Position numbers and translations under genes: made by a program
Notes under the pieces: model-generated
The model's database searches: none
What the model saw: only the letters and a program-made list of their open reading frames with translations
What the model was told of the DNA's origin: nothing
Assembly: GCF_034479515.1 (NCBI RefSeq)
Contig: NZ_CP140152.1
Span: 2,852,001-2,916,000 of the forward strand
Reading direction: 5' to 3'
DNA length: 64,000 bases
Origin: Duganella zoogloeoides
GTDB taxonomy: Bacteria > Pseudomonadota > Gammaproteobacteria > Burkholderiales > Burkholderiaceae_D
Shown: positions 34,276-41,917 of the stretch, piece by piece
Layout of the letters: the number at the start of each line of letters is the position of its first letter
How positions within the stretch are numbered: the first letter of the stretch is position 1

Positions 34276-35922
34276 TTACTTCAAATACTTCGCCAGCGGC
34301 TTGCCTGGCAAACCATTAAAGGCATCGACCACCCGCGCCGCATTGAACTGGGCACCGGCTTCGTTGGTGTGCGTGCGCGCGTCCGAGAAATAGGTATCGA
34401 CCACTTGCGCGCCCTGCTTGCGGTAGGCGTCGCTCACCACCATCGTCAGATCCGCAAACAGTGCGCCGCCCTTGGCAGCCACTTCCTGGTCCCACTGGGC
34501 GAAGCTGGCGAAGTCGCGGGCGTTTTCCCACACGTCGCGGTGCGGCACCGGCGACAGCAGGATCACGGTTGCGCCCTTGGCCCTGGCATCGGCCACGTAG
34601 CGCGCCATGTACCAGCCGAAGGTGTGGACTTGCTCTTTGCTGCCATCGGCCTTGGTGTCTTCAACGGTCTCGGGGCCGGTGCCTGGCACCGAAGCGCGGT
34701 TCTTGTTGGCGGGGTCGCCGATGCGGCCGCCGTCGTTGTGGCCGAACTGGATCGCCACGAAGTCGCCCGCCTTCATCTGCTCGAGCACCCGGGCCCAGCG
34801 GCCTTCGGTGAAGAAGGTACGGCTGCTGCGGCCACCGATGGCGTGGTTGACGACATTGATCTTGTTGGTGTCGAAGTGGGTGGCGATGCGTTCGCCCCAG
34901 CCGATGGCGCCGCCGGCGCCGCCGCTCTTGACGGTGGAGTCGCCGACCAGGAACAGATTGGGCAGCGCCGGATCGCGCGGCTGCACGCCGGCGACCTTGG
35001 CGCCGTCCACCACGGGACGGTCATCCTCGGCCGCCGGGACAGCTCGGCCGGCGTCGTTCAACGCGTTCAAGGCCCCCCCGGCCAACGGCGGCCGCAGCGC
35101 CTTCAGGCCCGCCACCACTACCCTGGCATTGAATTCGGCGCCCGCCATATTGGTGTGCGTGCGTTCCTCAGGCGGGAACATCAGGTTGGCCTTGTCGCGG
35201 CCCATGGCGTCGTAGTACTTCGCGATGGTCTCGTTCAGATCGATGAAGCCGACCTTTTCCTGCGCGGCCACCTGTTTGGCCCAGCTGCCGTAGCTGTCGG
35301 CTGCGCGCGCGACCTTGCCATCCGTACCCCAGTTGTTGCGCGGGATCGGCGAGCAGATGACCGGCGTGGCGCCGCGCGCCTTGATCTGCGCGACGTAACT
35401 GCGCAAGTACCAGCCGTAGGTATGCACCACTTCATCCTGCTTGGTGATCAGGTTGTTGATCGCTTCCGATTCTTCGCCCGTGCCCTTGATGGTGCCGCGC
35501 GCACGCACGGTGTCGTTGACCGGGCCGCTGTCGTTGTGGCCGAACTGGATCAGCACCACGTCGCCGGCCTTGATCAGCGGCAGCGTGCGTTCCCAGTGGC
35601 CGGAACTCATGTAGGTGCGGCTGCTCAAGCCGCCCACGGCGCGGTTGACGATGTTGATTTTTGCGGGATCGAAGTACGCGGCGATCGGGTTACCCCAGCC
35701 CCACTGGCCGGCCGCGCCCTTGCCCTGGCCATCGTCGTGACCATTGCGCACGGTGGAGTCGCCAATCATGATCAGCGACGGCAGCTTGGGGTTGGCGGGA
35801 TCGGGTAGCGTGACCTTGGCGTTGCGCGGGTCGGTGTTGGCAGGGGCTTGTGCGATGGCGCTGGAATTGACACCAGCGGCGCAGCACAGCATGAGGAAAA
35901 AGGAGGCGAGATATTTGTTCAT
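34276..35922 (-). CDS. Tandem-domain rhamnogalacturonan acetylesterase
   Basis: A secreted protein of about 548 residues from the ATG at 35922 (MNKYLASFF), with two complete SGNH esterase domains in one chain. Domain 1 has IMIGDSTVRN, IQFGHNDSG and THTNMAGAEF; domain 2 has FLVGDSTVKS, IQFGHNDGG and THTNEAGAQF, so both carry the Ser, Asn and Asp-His catalytic elements. A linker of about 40 residues joins them. Single-domain rhamnogalacturonan acetylesterases are about 250 residues, so this is an internal duplication of a CE12-type enzyme. It would deacetylate rhamnogalacturonan I in the periplasm. Divergent from it is the lyase-like propeller gene. Confidence 0.88.
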   Translation of the reverse strand: MNKYLASFFLMLCCAAGVNSSAIAQAPANTDPRNAKVTLPDPANPKLPSLIMIGDSTVRNGHDDGQGKGAAGQWGWGNPIAAYFDPAKINIVNRAVGGLSSRTYMSSGHWERTLPLIKAGDVVLIQFGHNDSGPVNDTVRARGTIKGTGEESEAINNLITKQDEVVHTYGWYLRSYVAQIKARGATPVICSPIPRNNWGTDGKVARAADSYGSWAKQVAAQEKVGFIDLNETIAKYYDAMGRDKANLMFPPEERTHTNMAGAEFNARVVVAGLKALRPPLAGGALNALNDAGRAVPAAEDDRPVVDGAKVAGVQPRDPALPNLFLVGDSTVKSGGAGGAIGWGERIATHFDTNKINVVNHAIGGRSSRTFFTEGRWARVLEQMKAGDFVAIQFGHNDGGRIGDPANKNRASVPGTGPETVEDTKADGSKEQVHTFGWYMARYVADARAKGATVILLSPVPHRDVWENARDFASFAQWDQEVAAKGGALFADLTMVVSDAYRKQGAQVVDTYFSDARTHTNEAGAQFNAARVVDAFNGLPGKPLAKYLK

Positions 35923-35963
35923 GGTACCAATTCTATGCGAGGATTTTTCCACCCCAGTTCTTG

Positions 35964-35978
35964 ACGTTTAAAGAATCA
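35964..35978. promoter_or_regulatory. Motif shared with the TonB receptor promoter
   Basis: ACGTTTAAAGAATCA here and ACGCTCAAAGAATCA at 59863-59877 agree at 13 of 15 positions. Here the motif lies between divergent pectin genes; there it is upstream of the TonB-dependent receptor. It is a candidate common operator. Confidence 0.4.
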
Positions 35979-36044
35979 GGAACATGAGCAATACGCACCC
36001 GCGTATCGGCCCACAATCGTACCCTCTCCATCCTTTTTCGGCCA

Positions 36045-37382
36045 ATGATGATTTCCAAATTACTTATTTGCGCAGCGTTGATCGCGTCGAGCGCCGCCCA
36101 GGCGCAGATCGGCACCCGCTTCCCGTCCGAGCGCAAGGTGGTCAAGGACCCGGTCACCGGCACCATGCTGACCTTTTTGACCAGCACCCCGCGCGGCGAC
36201 TCCAAGATCTATCCCACCCACCCGCAGTGGACCTCCGATGGTAAATGGCTGGTGTTCCGTTCCAACCGCGTCAAGGGCGAGGCGATGGCCGTCAACGAAG
36301 CCACCGGCGCCCTGGTGCAGGTGACCGAGGGCGGCTACATGGGCATGCTGAACCTGGCCCAGAAATCGATGAAGCTGTACTTCATGCGCGCCGATGGCGA
36401 CAGCAAGCGCGTGCAGATCGTCGAAGTGGACCTGGCCAAGCTGTTTGCCGACAGCGCCGCCGGCAAGCTGAAAAATGCCGACGCCTACCAGCGCATTTGC
36501 GGCACCACGGACGCCGAGCTGGAAGCGGGCGGCGACATGGCGCTCGACGCCGACGAGGAATGGGCCTATTTCCGCACCGGTCCCACCTGGTCCGGCCAAC
36601 ACCTGGCGGCAGGCACCAAGATCGAACCGGCATTCGGCCCGCGCAAGATGGGCGCGGGCCCGAATGGCATCGCGCGCCTGAACGTGCGCACCGGTGAAGT
36701 CAAACACGTGGTGTCGGTACCGTTCCAGATCGGCCATATCCAGGCCAACCTGTACAACCCGGGCGAGATCGTGTTCTGCTGGGAAACCGGCGGCAAATCG
36801 CCGCAGCGCACCTGGACCGTCAAGGCCGACGGCACCGGCCTGCGCCCGCTCTACCCGGAAGCGTCGTACGAGTGGGTCACCCACGAGGCGGTGATCTCGA
36901 AAGATGAAGTGGCGATGGCCATCATGGGCCACCGCCCGATTCCCGGCGCCGAAGGCCCGAGCGGCGTGGCCGCGCCAGCCACCGGCGTCTATGGCGCCAA
37001 CCCGGGCCAGGACGACGGCTGGGGCGCAACCGGCACCCGCGAAAAACCGTCCGGCCTGGCGATCGTCAACCTGCGCACGCGCGAGATGACCATCGCCGGC
37101 CAGACGCCTTCGGGCAGCGGCTTGTGGCACGTGCATGGTTCGTCCGACGGCAAGTGGGCAGTGGGCGACGATTTCAGCCGCAGCGTGTACCTGATCGACC
37201 GCAAAACACGCGAGATGATCATACTCACCACCGGCCACAAGACCACGGCGGCCGACCACCCTCACCCTACCTTCAACAAGGAAGGCACCAAGATCCAGAT
37301 CCAGTCGGCCATGCTGTCCGAGGACAACCGGTCGATGAATATCGTGGTCGTCCCCGTACCACAGGCCTGGTTGAAACGTTAG
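36045..37382 (+). CDS. Oligogalacturonate-lyase-like (PL22-type) beta-propeller protein
   Basis: A 445-residue protein with a signal peptide (AALIASSAAQA) and a seven-bladed TolB-like propeller (HPQWTSDGKWLVFRSNR, HGSSDGKWAVGDDFSR). The pattern VPFQIGHIQANLYNPGEIVFCWE and the histidines in WVTHEAV and LWHVHGSSDG resemble PL22 oligogalacturonate lyases, where histidines and a metal support beta-elimination of oligogalacturonides. Classical PL22 enzymes are cytoplasmic and about 390 residues, while this one is exported, so a related activity on rhamnogalacturonan oligomers is equally possible. It ends overlapping the convergent DUF1080 gene by a few bases. Confidence 0.7.
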   Translation: MMISKLLICAALIASSAAQAQIGTRFPSERKVVKDPVTGTMLTFLTSTPRGDSKIYPTHPQWTSDGKWLVFRSNRVKGEAMAVNEATGALVQVTEGGYMGMLNLAQKSMKLYFMRADGDSKRVQIVEVDLAKLFADSAAGKLKNADAYQRICGTTDAELEAGGDMALDADEEWAYFRTGPTWSGQHLAAGTKIEPAFGPRKMGAGPNGIARLNVRTGEVKHVVSVPFQIGHIQANLYNPGEIVFCWETGGKSPQRTWTVKADGTGLRPLYPEASYEWVTHEAVISKDEVAMAIMGHRPIPGAEGPSGVAAPATGVYGANPGQDDGWGATGTREKPSGLAIVNLRTREMTIAGQTPSGSGLWHVHGSSDGKWAVGDDFSRSVYLIDRKTREMIILTTGHKTTAADHPHPTFNKEGTKIQIQSAMLSEDNRSMNIVVVPVPQAWLKR

Positions 37383-38011
37383 GGCTGCTCCACCAGCTCG
37401 ATATTGCGCAACTCGTACGGCGCACCTTCGAGCTGGAAGCCGATGCGGCCGGCGGCCGGTTTAACGGCCGTCACGCGGTTTTGCACCACGCCGTTGATCG
37501 ACACTTCCACCGTGCCGTCGCGGGCGACGATGTCGGCCACGTTCCACTGGCCAATCGCCAGTTCGCTGTCGGCGGCGATCTTGCCCTTGATGCGCGGTTC
37601 GGCCCCCGGGGCGCTGGTCAGCGGTTCGGCGAACGCTGCGCCGGCCATCGGCAGCAGGTCGCCGGCGCTGCCATGCTTGGTTTGCACCTGCAGGCTCAAT
37701 GGCCATACGCGGTCCATCGGACCGTCGCTGATGTGCAGCAGCACGCCGCCGTTACCGGGCTTGCCGCTCCAGCGCCATTCGACGTGGAGCTTGAAATTGG
37801 CATAGCTTTTGGTCGTGGCCAGGAAGCCGCCTGGCTGGCCGGTGGATGCGATCACGCCTTGCGGCAGCACGCTGAACACCTGGTCCATGGTGGTGGCGGG
37901 CGTGGTCTGAAGTTCCCAGCCGTCGAAATTGCGGCCATTGAACAATGGCGCGGCGCTGGTAGACTGCATGGTCACCAGGACTGCCGTTGCCCATAAAATC
38001 TTCTTGATCAT
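37379..38011 (-). CDS. DUF1080 (3-keto-disaccharide hydrolase-type) secreted protein
   Basis: A 210-residue protein with signal peptide and a single concanavalin-like jelly roll of the DUF1080 family (LFNGRNFDGWELQ near the N-terminus, FKLHVEWRW, GNGGVLLHIS, GRIGFQLEGAPYELRNIEL). Some family members hydrolyse 3-keto-glycosides and others bind glycans. The ATG at 38011 has the ribosome-binding site GGGGAGA. The gene is divergent from an esterase gene with a gap of only 14 bases, so their promoters must overlap the coding starts. Confidence 0.8.
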   Translation of the reverse strand: MIKKILWATAVLVTMQSTSAAPLFNGRNFDGWELQTTPATTMDQVFSVLPQGVIASTGQPGGFLATTKSYANFKLHVEWRWSGKPGNGGVLLHISDGPMDRVWPLSLQVQTKHGSAGDLLPMAGAAFAEPLTSAPGAEPRIKGKIAADSELAIGQWNVADIVARDGTVEVSINGVVQNRVTAVKPAAGRIGFQLEGAPYELRNIELVEQP

Positions 38012-38025
38012 TTTATTGTCTCCCC

Positions 38026-38955
38026 ATGAAAAAAACTCTGATAGCTCTGCTTCTCACCCTCGGCGCCGGCATGGCCAGCGCCGACAGCAATGTCATCACT
38101 CTGTGGCCCGAAGGCGTGCCGGGCGCAAAGGCGATCGGTCCTGAAAAAATCGGTGGCGGCTACAATTCCAACGTCACCGACGCCTCGCTCACCCGCATTG
38201 GCCCTGCCGTGGACCGGCCCAACGGCACCGCCGTCATCATCTGCCCCGGCGGCGGCTATTTGCGCATGTCCACCGCGCGCGAAGGCGAACAATACGGCAA
38301 CTGGCTCAGCACCCTGGGCGTGACCGCCTATGTGCTCAAGTACCGCATGCAGGAATACGGCCACCCTGCCCCGCTGCAGGACGTGCTGCGCGCGGTGCGC
38401 ACCTTGCGCTCGCGCGCGGCGGAACTGGGCATCGATCCGGCGCGCATCGGCGTGATGGGCAGCTCGGCCGGCGGTCACCTGGCGGCCAGCGCCGGCACCC
38501 TGTTCGACCACCCGCTGGGCCGCACCGGCGCGCCGCTCGACGCCACCAGCGCCCGTCCCGACTTCCTGATGCTGATGTACCCGGTCATTACCATGAAAGA
38601 CCCGGCCGCCCACGCCGGCTCGCGCAAGGCGCTGCTGGGAGCGAATCCATCGCCGGCAGCGATCGAGCTGATGTCGCTGGAAAACCAGGTCACGTCCGCC
38701 ACGCCGCCCACCCTGCTGATCCACACCCAGGAAGACCAGGCCGTGCCGGTCGAGAACAGCATCGTGTTCTACCAAGCGCTCACGCGCGCCAAGGTGCCGG
38801 CCGAAATGTACCTGTTCGAGCATGGCAGTCACGGCATGGGCATGCGCGACGGCCTGGGCACCACCTCGCTGTGGCCGCGCCGCGCCGAGGAATGGCTGCG
38901 TGAGCGTGGGCTACTCACGCCGTCGAAAGCGGTTGTAAAACCTCAGGCGAAGTAA
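38026..38955 (+). CDS. Secreted alpha/beta hydrolase (carbohydrate esterase-like)
   Basis: A 309-residue alpha/beta-hydrolase with a short signal peptide (LLLTLGAGMASA). The oxyanion loop VIICPGGGYLRMS, nucleophile elbow GSSAGGH, acid TQEDQAVPVENS and histidine EHGSHGMGM follow the order of the BD-FAE / acetyl-xylan esterase group. The opening LWPEGVPGA is typical of polysaccharide deacetylases in Bacteroidetes-like loci. It likely removes acetyl or similar esters from pectic oligosaccharides in the periplasm. Its 3' end overlaps the convergent rhaM gene by 13 bases. Confidence 0.82.
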   Translation: MKKTLIALLLTLGAGMASADSNVITLWPEGVPGAKAIGPEKIGGGYNSNVTDASLTRIGPAVDRPNGTAVIICPGGGYLRMSTAREGEQYGNWLSTLGVTAYVLKYRMQEYGHPAPLQDVLRAVRTLRSRAAELGIDPARIGVMGSSAGGHLAASAGTLFDHPLGRTGAPLDATSARPDFLMLMYPVITMKDPAAHAGSRKALLGANPSPAAIELMSLENQVTSATPPTLLIHTQEDQAVPVENSIVFYQALTRAKVPAEMYLFEHGSHGMGMRDGLGTTSLWPRRAEEWLRERGLLTPSKAVVKPQAK

Positions 38956-39272
38956 AACACCTGCTGCAACGGCCATTCGGTTGGCCGGTTGCCCGGTTCC
39001 ACTTCCATCAGCTCGGCCATGTAGTCCCACCAGCGCTTCATCACCGGCTGCTGCGGCAGGTCGGCGGTGGTGTGGTCGGGCGCAAGTTTCAGTACCGCGA
39101 ACAGGTGCAGGGTTTCTTCGTCTAGGAAGATCGAATAGTCATAGATGCCGGCCTGCTTGAGCGCAGCAGCCAGGTCGGGCCACAGCTCGTCGTGGCGGCG
39201 CTTGTATTCCTCTACCGTGCCGGGTTTGAGCTTCATGCGGAAACCGCGGGTGATCGGTGCAGTTGCTGTCAT
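38943..39272 (-). CDS. rhaM: L-rhamnose mutarotase
   Basis: A 109-residue cytoplasmic protein that interconverts alpha and beta anomers of L-rhamnose. It matches RhaM in length (104 in E. coli) and sequence: RGFRMKLKPGTVEEYKRRHDELWPDL near the start supplies the catalytic His, followed by YSIFLDEETLHLFAVL and MKRWWDYMAELM. It is the last gene of the six-gene rhamnose/pectin operon, and its start overlaps the GH105 stop (ATGA). It speeds supply of the correct anomer to the isomerase encoded by rhaI upstream. Confidence 0.95.
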   Translation of the reverse strand: MTATAPITRGFRMKLKPGTVEEYKRRHDELWPDLAAALKQAGIYDYSIFLDEETLHLFAVLKLAPDHTTADLPQQPVMKRWWDYMAELMEVEPGNRPTEWPLQQVFYFA

Positions 39273-40474
39273 TTGTCGTCCTTGGTCATGGTTTTGAGTT
39301 CAGCGGCGGCCAGCAGGAAGCCGCCGACGCCATAGTTGTAGCTCGACGCCGGCAAATAGTAGGCCGGTTCGGCGCCGGTTTGCTGGATGCCGCCCAGGCG
39401 GCCGTCCGCGTAAATATTCTTCAGTATGCCCGCCCATGCTTTCTCGATCACGGGGCGATACGTGGCCGCATCGAGGTAGCCTCGATTCACGCCGTACGCC
39501 ATGCCGTACACGAACAGCGCCGAACCGGAGATTTCCGGCAGCGGATAGCTGGCCGGGTCGAGCAGGCCCGCGTGCCACAGGCCGTCCTTGCCCTGCAACT
39601 GCGCCAGGCGCGCCGACATCTGCCGCAACTGCGTTACATAAAACGGCTTTTTCGGATCGTTATCCGGGATGAAGTCGATGGTGCGCGCCAGGCCGCCCAG
39701 CACCCAGCCCTCGCCGCGCGACCAGAACACCTTTTTGCCGTTGGGCTCGCGCTTGTCCTTGTAGCTGGCGTCGCGCGCGTACAGGTGTTCTTCCTGGTCG
39801 TACAGCTGGTCGTAGGTGGCTTGCCACTGGGTGTGGATGTAGTCGAGATACCGGCGCTCCCCGGTGATCCGGAACATCTTGGCCCATACCGGCGGCGCCA
39901 TGAACAGCGCGTCGCACCACCACCATGGCAGGCGCGTGTCGCCGGGCCGCATGGTTTTCAAATCGATCAGCGTTTCGAGTTCCGCGCGGGTGGAGGCGAT
40001 GCGTTCCGGTGAAGGGTCACGCTGATACAGCTCCAGGTAAGTTTGCGCCACGCTGATGTTGTCGGCGTCCGGGTATGGCGTGCGCAGCTTCCACTCGAAC
40101 TTCTCGCTCATGGCCAGCATGGCGTCGCGGTATTTGGCGTCGCCGGTGGCGCTTGACGCGGCCATGAAGCCCGAGTACAGCACGCTGGATGTCCAGATAC
40201 GGTCGAAATGCGGCGTGGTGCGCGCCAGCTGCCAGTCCGCCACCTTGCGCAGCGCCCTGTCGATGTCGGCAGGCCGCAGGGCCGGCGACAGATCGGTGGC
40301 CAGCGGGCCGCCATCCACCGGGGCGTCGCCGAAATGGCGGCTGATGTCCTTGTCCACGATGGCCTGCATGGCCGGCGTGGGCAGCGGGTACGACGGGGCT
40401 TGCGAGACGCTGGCACAGCCACCCAAGGTGGCCAGGGCGGACATTACGGCCGCCAGCACGGATATTTTGTTCAC
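39269..40474 (-). CDS. GH105 unsaturated rhamnogalacturonyl hydrolase, lipoprotein
   Basis: A 401-residue (alpha/alpha)6-barrel enzyme of family GH88/GH105. The signal peptide ends in the lipobox LGGC, so it is anchored to a membrane, unlike the cytoplasmic Bacillus YteR. Family motifs are TPHFDRIWTSSVLYSGFM, PWWWCDALFMAPPVWAKM with the catalytic Asp and FWSRGEGWVLGGLARTID. It removes the unsaturated galacturonic acid left by pectin or rhamnogalacturonan lyases. It is the fifth gene of the operon; the start overlaps the GH28 stop (ATGA) and the stop overlaps the rhaM start. Confidence 0.92.
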   Translation of the reverse strand: MNKISVLAAVMSALATLGGCASVSQAPSYPLPTPAMQAIVDKDISRHFGDAPVDGGPLATDLSPALRPADIDRALRKVADWQLARTTPHFDRIWTSSVLYSGFMAASSATGDAKYRDAMLAMSEKFEWKLRTPYPDADNISVAQTYLELYQRDPSPERIASTRAELETLIDLKTMRPGDTRLPWWWCDALFMAPPVWAKMFRITGERRYLDYIHTQWQATYDQLYDQEEHLYARDASYKDKREPNGKKVFWSRGEGWVLGGLARTIDFIPDNDPKKPFYVTQLRQMSARLAQLQGKDGLWHAGLLDPASYPLPEISGSALFVYGMAYGVNRGYLDAATYRPVIEKAWAGILKNIYADGRLGGIQQTGAEPAYYLPASSYNYGVGGFLLAAAELKTMTKDDK

Positions 40475-41910
40475 GATTTATCCTGCTCTTCAAAGCTCTT
40501 TTCCTTGAGCGGCACTTCCGGTGGACGCGGCTTGACCGCCGTGCTGGCAACGGGCAAACCGCGCACGTCATTGTTGTTCAGCAGGTGCACCGGCTGCTTG
40601 ATGGCCAGCTTGACGTCCCTGAACTGCCAGTTGCTGGCATCGAAAATGAAGCCGCCATTTTGGGCTTCGATGTCGATGTTCTCAAAGCTGAAGCGGTTCA
40701 ACGGCGCTTCCGGATAGCCGCTCACCTCGAACGCCGTGGTGGCGCCGGTGGCCTTGATGTTCCAGATTTTGACGTCGTGGAAATGGGCGATGCCCTTCTC
40801 GCGCGGCACCGGCGTGGCCAGCACTTTCCAGTAATCCGGATGTTCCTTGACGTCGTCCGGGATCTTGGCATAGCTGTAGCTCGGATTCCAGTTCATGGTG
40901 ATGCGGATCGCCACCGGCGTGCCCTTCATGGTGATGTCGTGCAGTCGCAGGTTGTCGCCGAAGCCGCCGCGCGTGTGCGCCGACTTGAACAGGATCCCGA
41001 CCGGCACCTTGTCCAGCACCGTGATGCCGTATGCCTCGACGTTGCGGAAGCCCCCCGCCGTCTCGCTGCCGAACGTGACGCCGGCGGCGCCTTCGCGGAT
41101 GATGGAATTGCGGATCACGACATTTTCGGTCGGACGCGCCACGCGCTGGCCGTCCGAATCGCGGCCGGCCTTGAGGCACAGCGCATCGTCGTTGACCGAG
41201 ATGTCGGCGTTCTGCACCAGGATGTTCTTCGACGAATCGATATCGATGCCATCGGTCGATGGTCCGTGGCCGCCCTCGTTGTTGCGGATGATGACACCAT
41301 CCACCGTCACATCGGTCGAGTAGCAGATATGCAGCGTCCAGAAACCCGACCGGCGCAGCAGCAGCCCCCCGCCCACTTTGACCTGCGACGAATTGAACAC
41401 CTGGATCAGGCGCGGACGCTGGGCGTCGTAGTCCGAAGCCCAGCGCAGGCCGCGCGGCTCGTAGGTCTTGCGCAGGGTCCAGTAGCTGTCCCAGAAGATC
41501 TTGCCGTCGCCGTCGATGGTGCCTTCGCCAGTGATCGCCGCATTCTTCTGCTCATAGATGTTGATCAGCGCGGCCGGCCAGCGCATCTCGATGCCGGCAA
41601 TGCGAGTAGGCAGCACCGTGTAGTCGGCGATCTTCTGCGAACCGAGGATGGTCACGCCCTTGTCCACTTGCAGCGTGACGCCGCTTTTTACAAAGATCGA
41701 GCCGCTCAGATACGTGCCCGGTTTGAACGCCACCGTACCGCCGTTTTTGGCGGCAGCATCGATGGCGGCCTGGATCGCCTTGGTGTCGAGCGTGACGCCG
41801 TCGCCCTTGGCGCCGTAGCTCGACGGATCGAAGGTTTTGGCACTGACGGATGCTGCGCACAGTGCCAGCAGCGAGAGCGCTGCTACATGTAACCACTTCT
41901 TGAAAATCAT
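40471..41910 (-). CDS. GH28 exo-acting pectin / rhamnogalacturonan hydrolase
   Basis: A roughly 479-residue right-handed beta-helix enzyme from the ATG at 41910 (MIFKKW), which has a GAGG ribosome-binding site overlapping the GH106 stop. A signal peptide ends at ASVSA. GH28 catalytic Asp residues are in GPSTDGIDI and VNDDALCLK. The canonical GHG and RIK boxes are replaced by TFGSETAGG and FKSAHTRGG, which is the pattern of exo-acting and rhamnogalacturonan-type members rather than endo-polygalacturonases. It would cleave galacturonosyl bonds to rhamnose or galacturonate in the periplasm. It is the fourth gene of the rhamnose operon. Confidence 0.9.
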   Translation of the reverse strand: MIFKKWLHVAALSLLALCAASVSAKTFDPSSYGAKGDGVTLDTKAIQAAIDAAAKNGGTVAFKPGTYLSGSIFVKSGVTLQVDKGVTILGSQKIADYTVLPTRIAGIEMRWPAALINIYEQKNAAITGEGTIDGDGKIFWDSYWTLRKTYEPRGLRWASDYDAQRPRLIQVFNSSQVKVGGGLLLRRSGFWTLHICYSTDVTVDGVIIRNNEGGHGPSTDGIDIDSSKNILVQNADISVNDDALCLKAGRDSDGQRVARPTENVVIRNSIIREGAAGVTFGSETAGGFRNVEAYGITVLDKVPVGILFKSAHTRGGFGDNLRLHDITMKGTPVAIRITMNWNPSYSYAKIPDDVKEHPDYWKVLATPVPREKGIAHFHDVKIWNIKATGATTAFEVSGYPEAPLNRFSFENIDIEAQNGGFIFDASNWQFRDVKLAIKQPVHLLNNNDVRGLPVASTAVKPRPPEVPLKEKSFEEQDKS

Positions 41911-41917
41911 GATGTCC

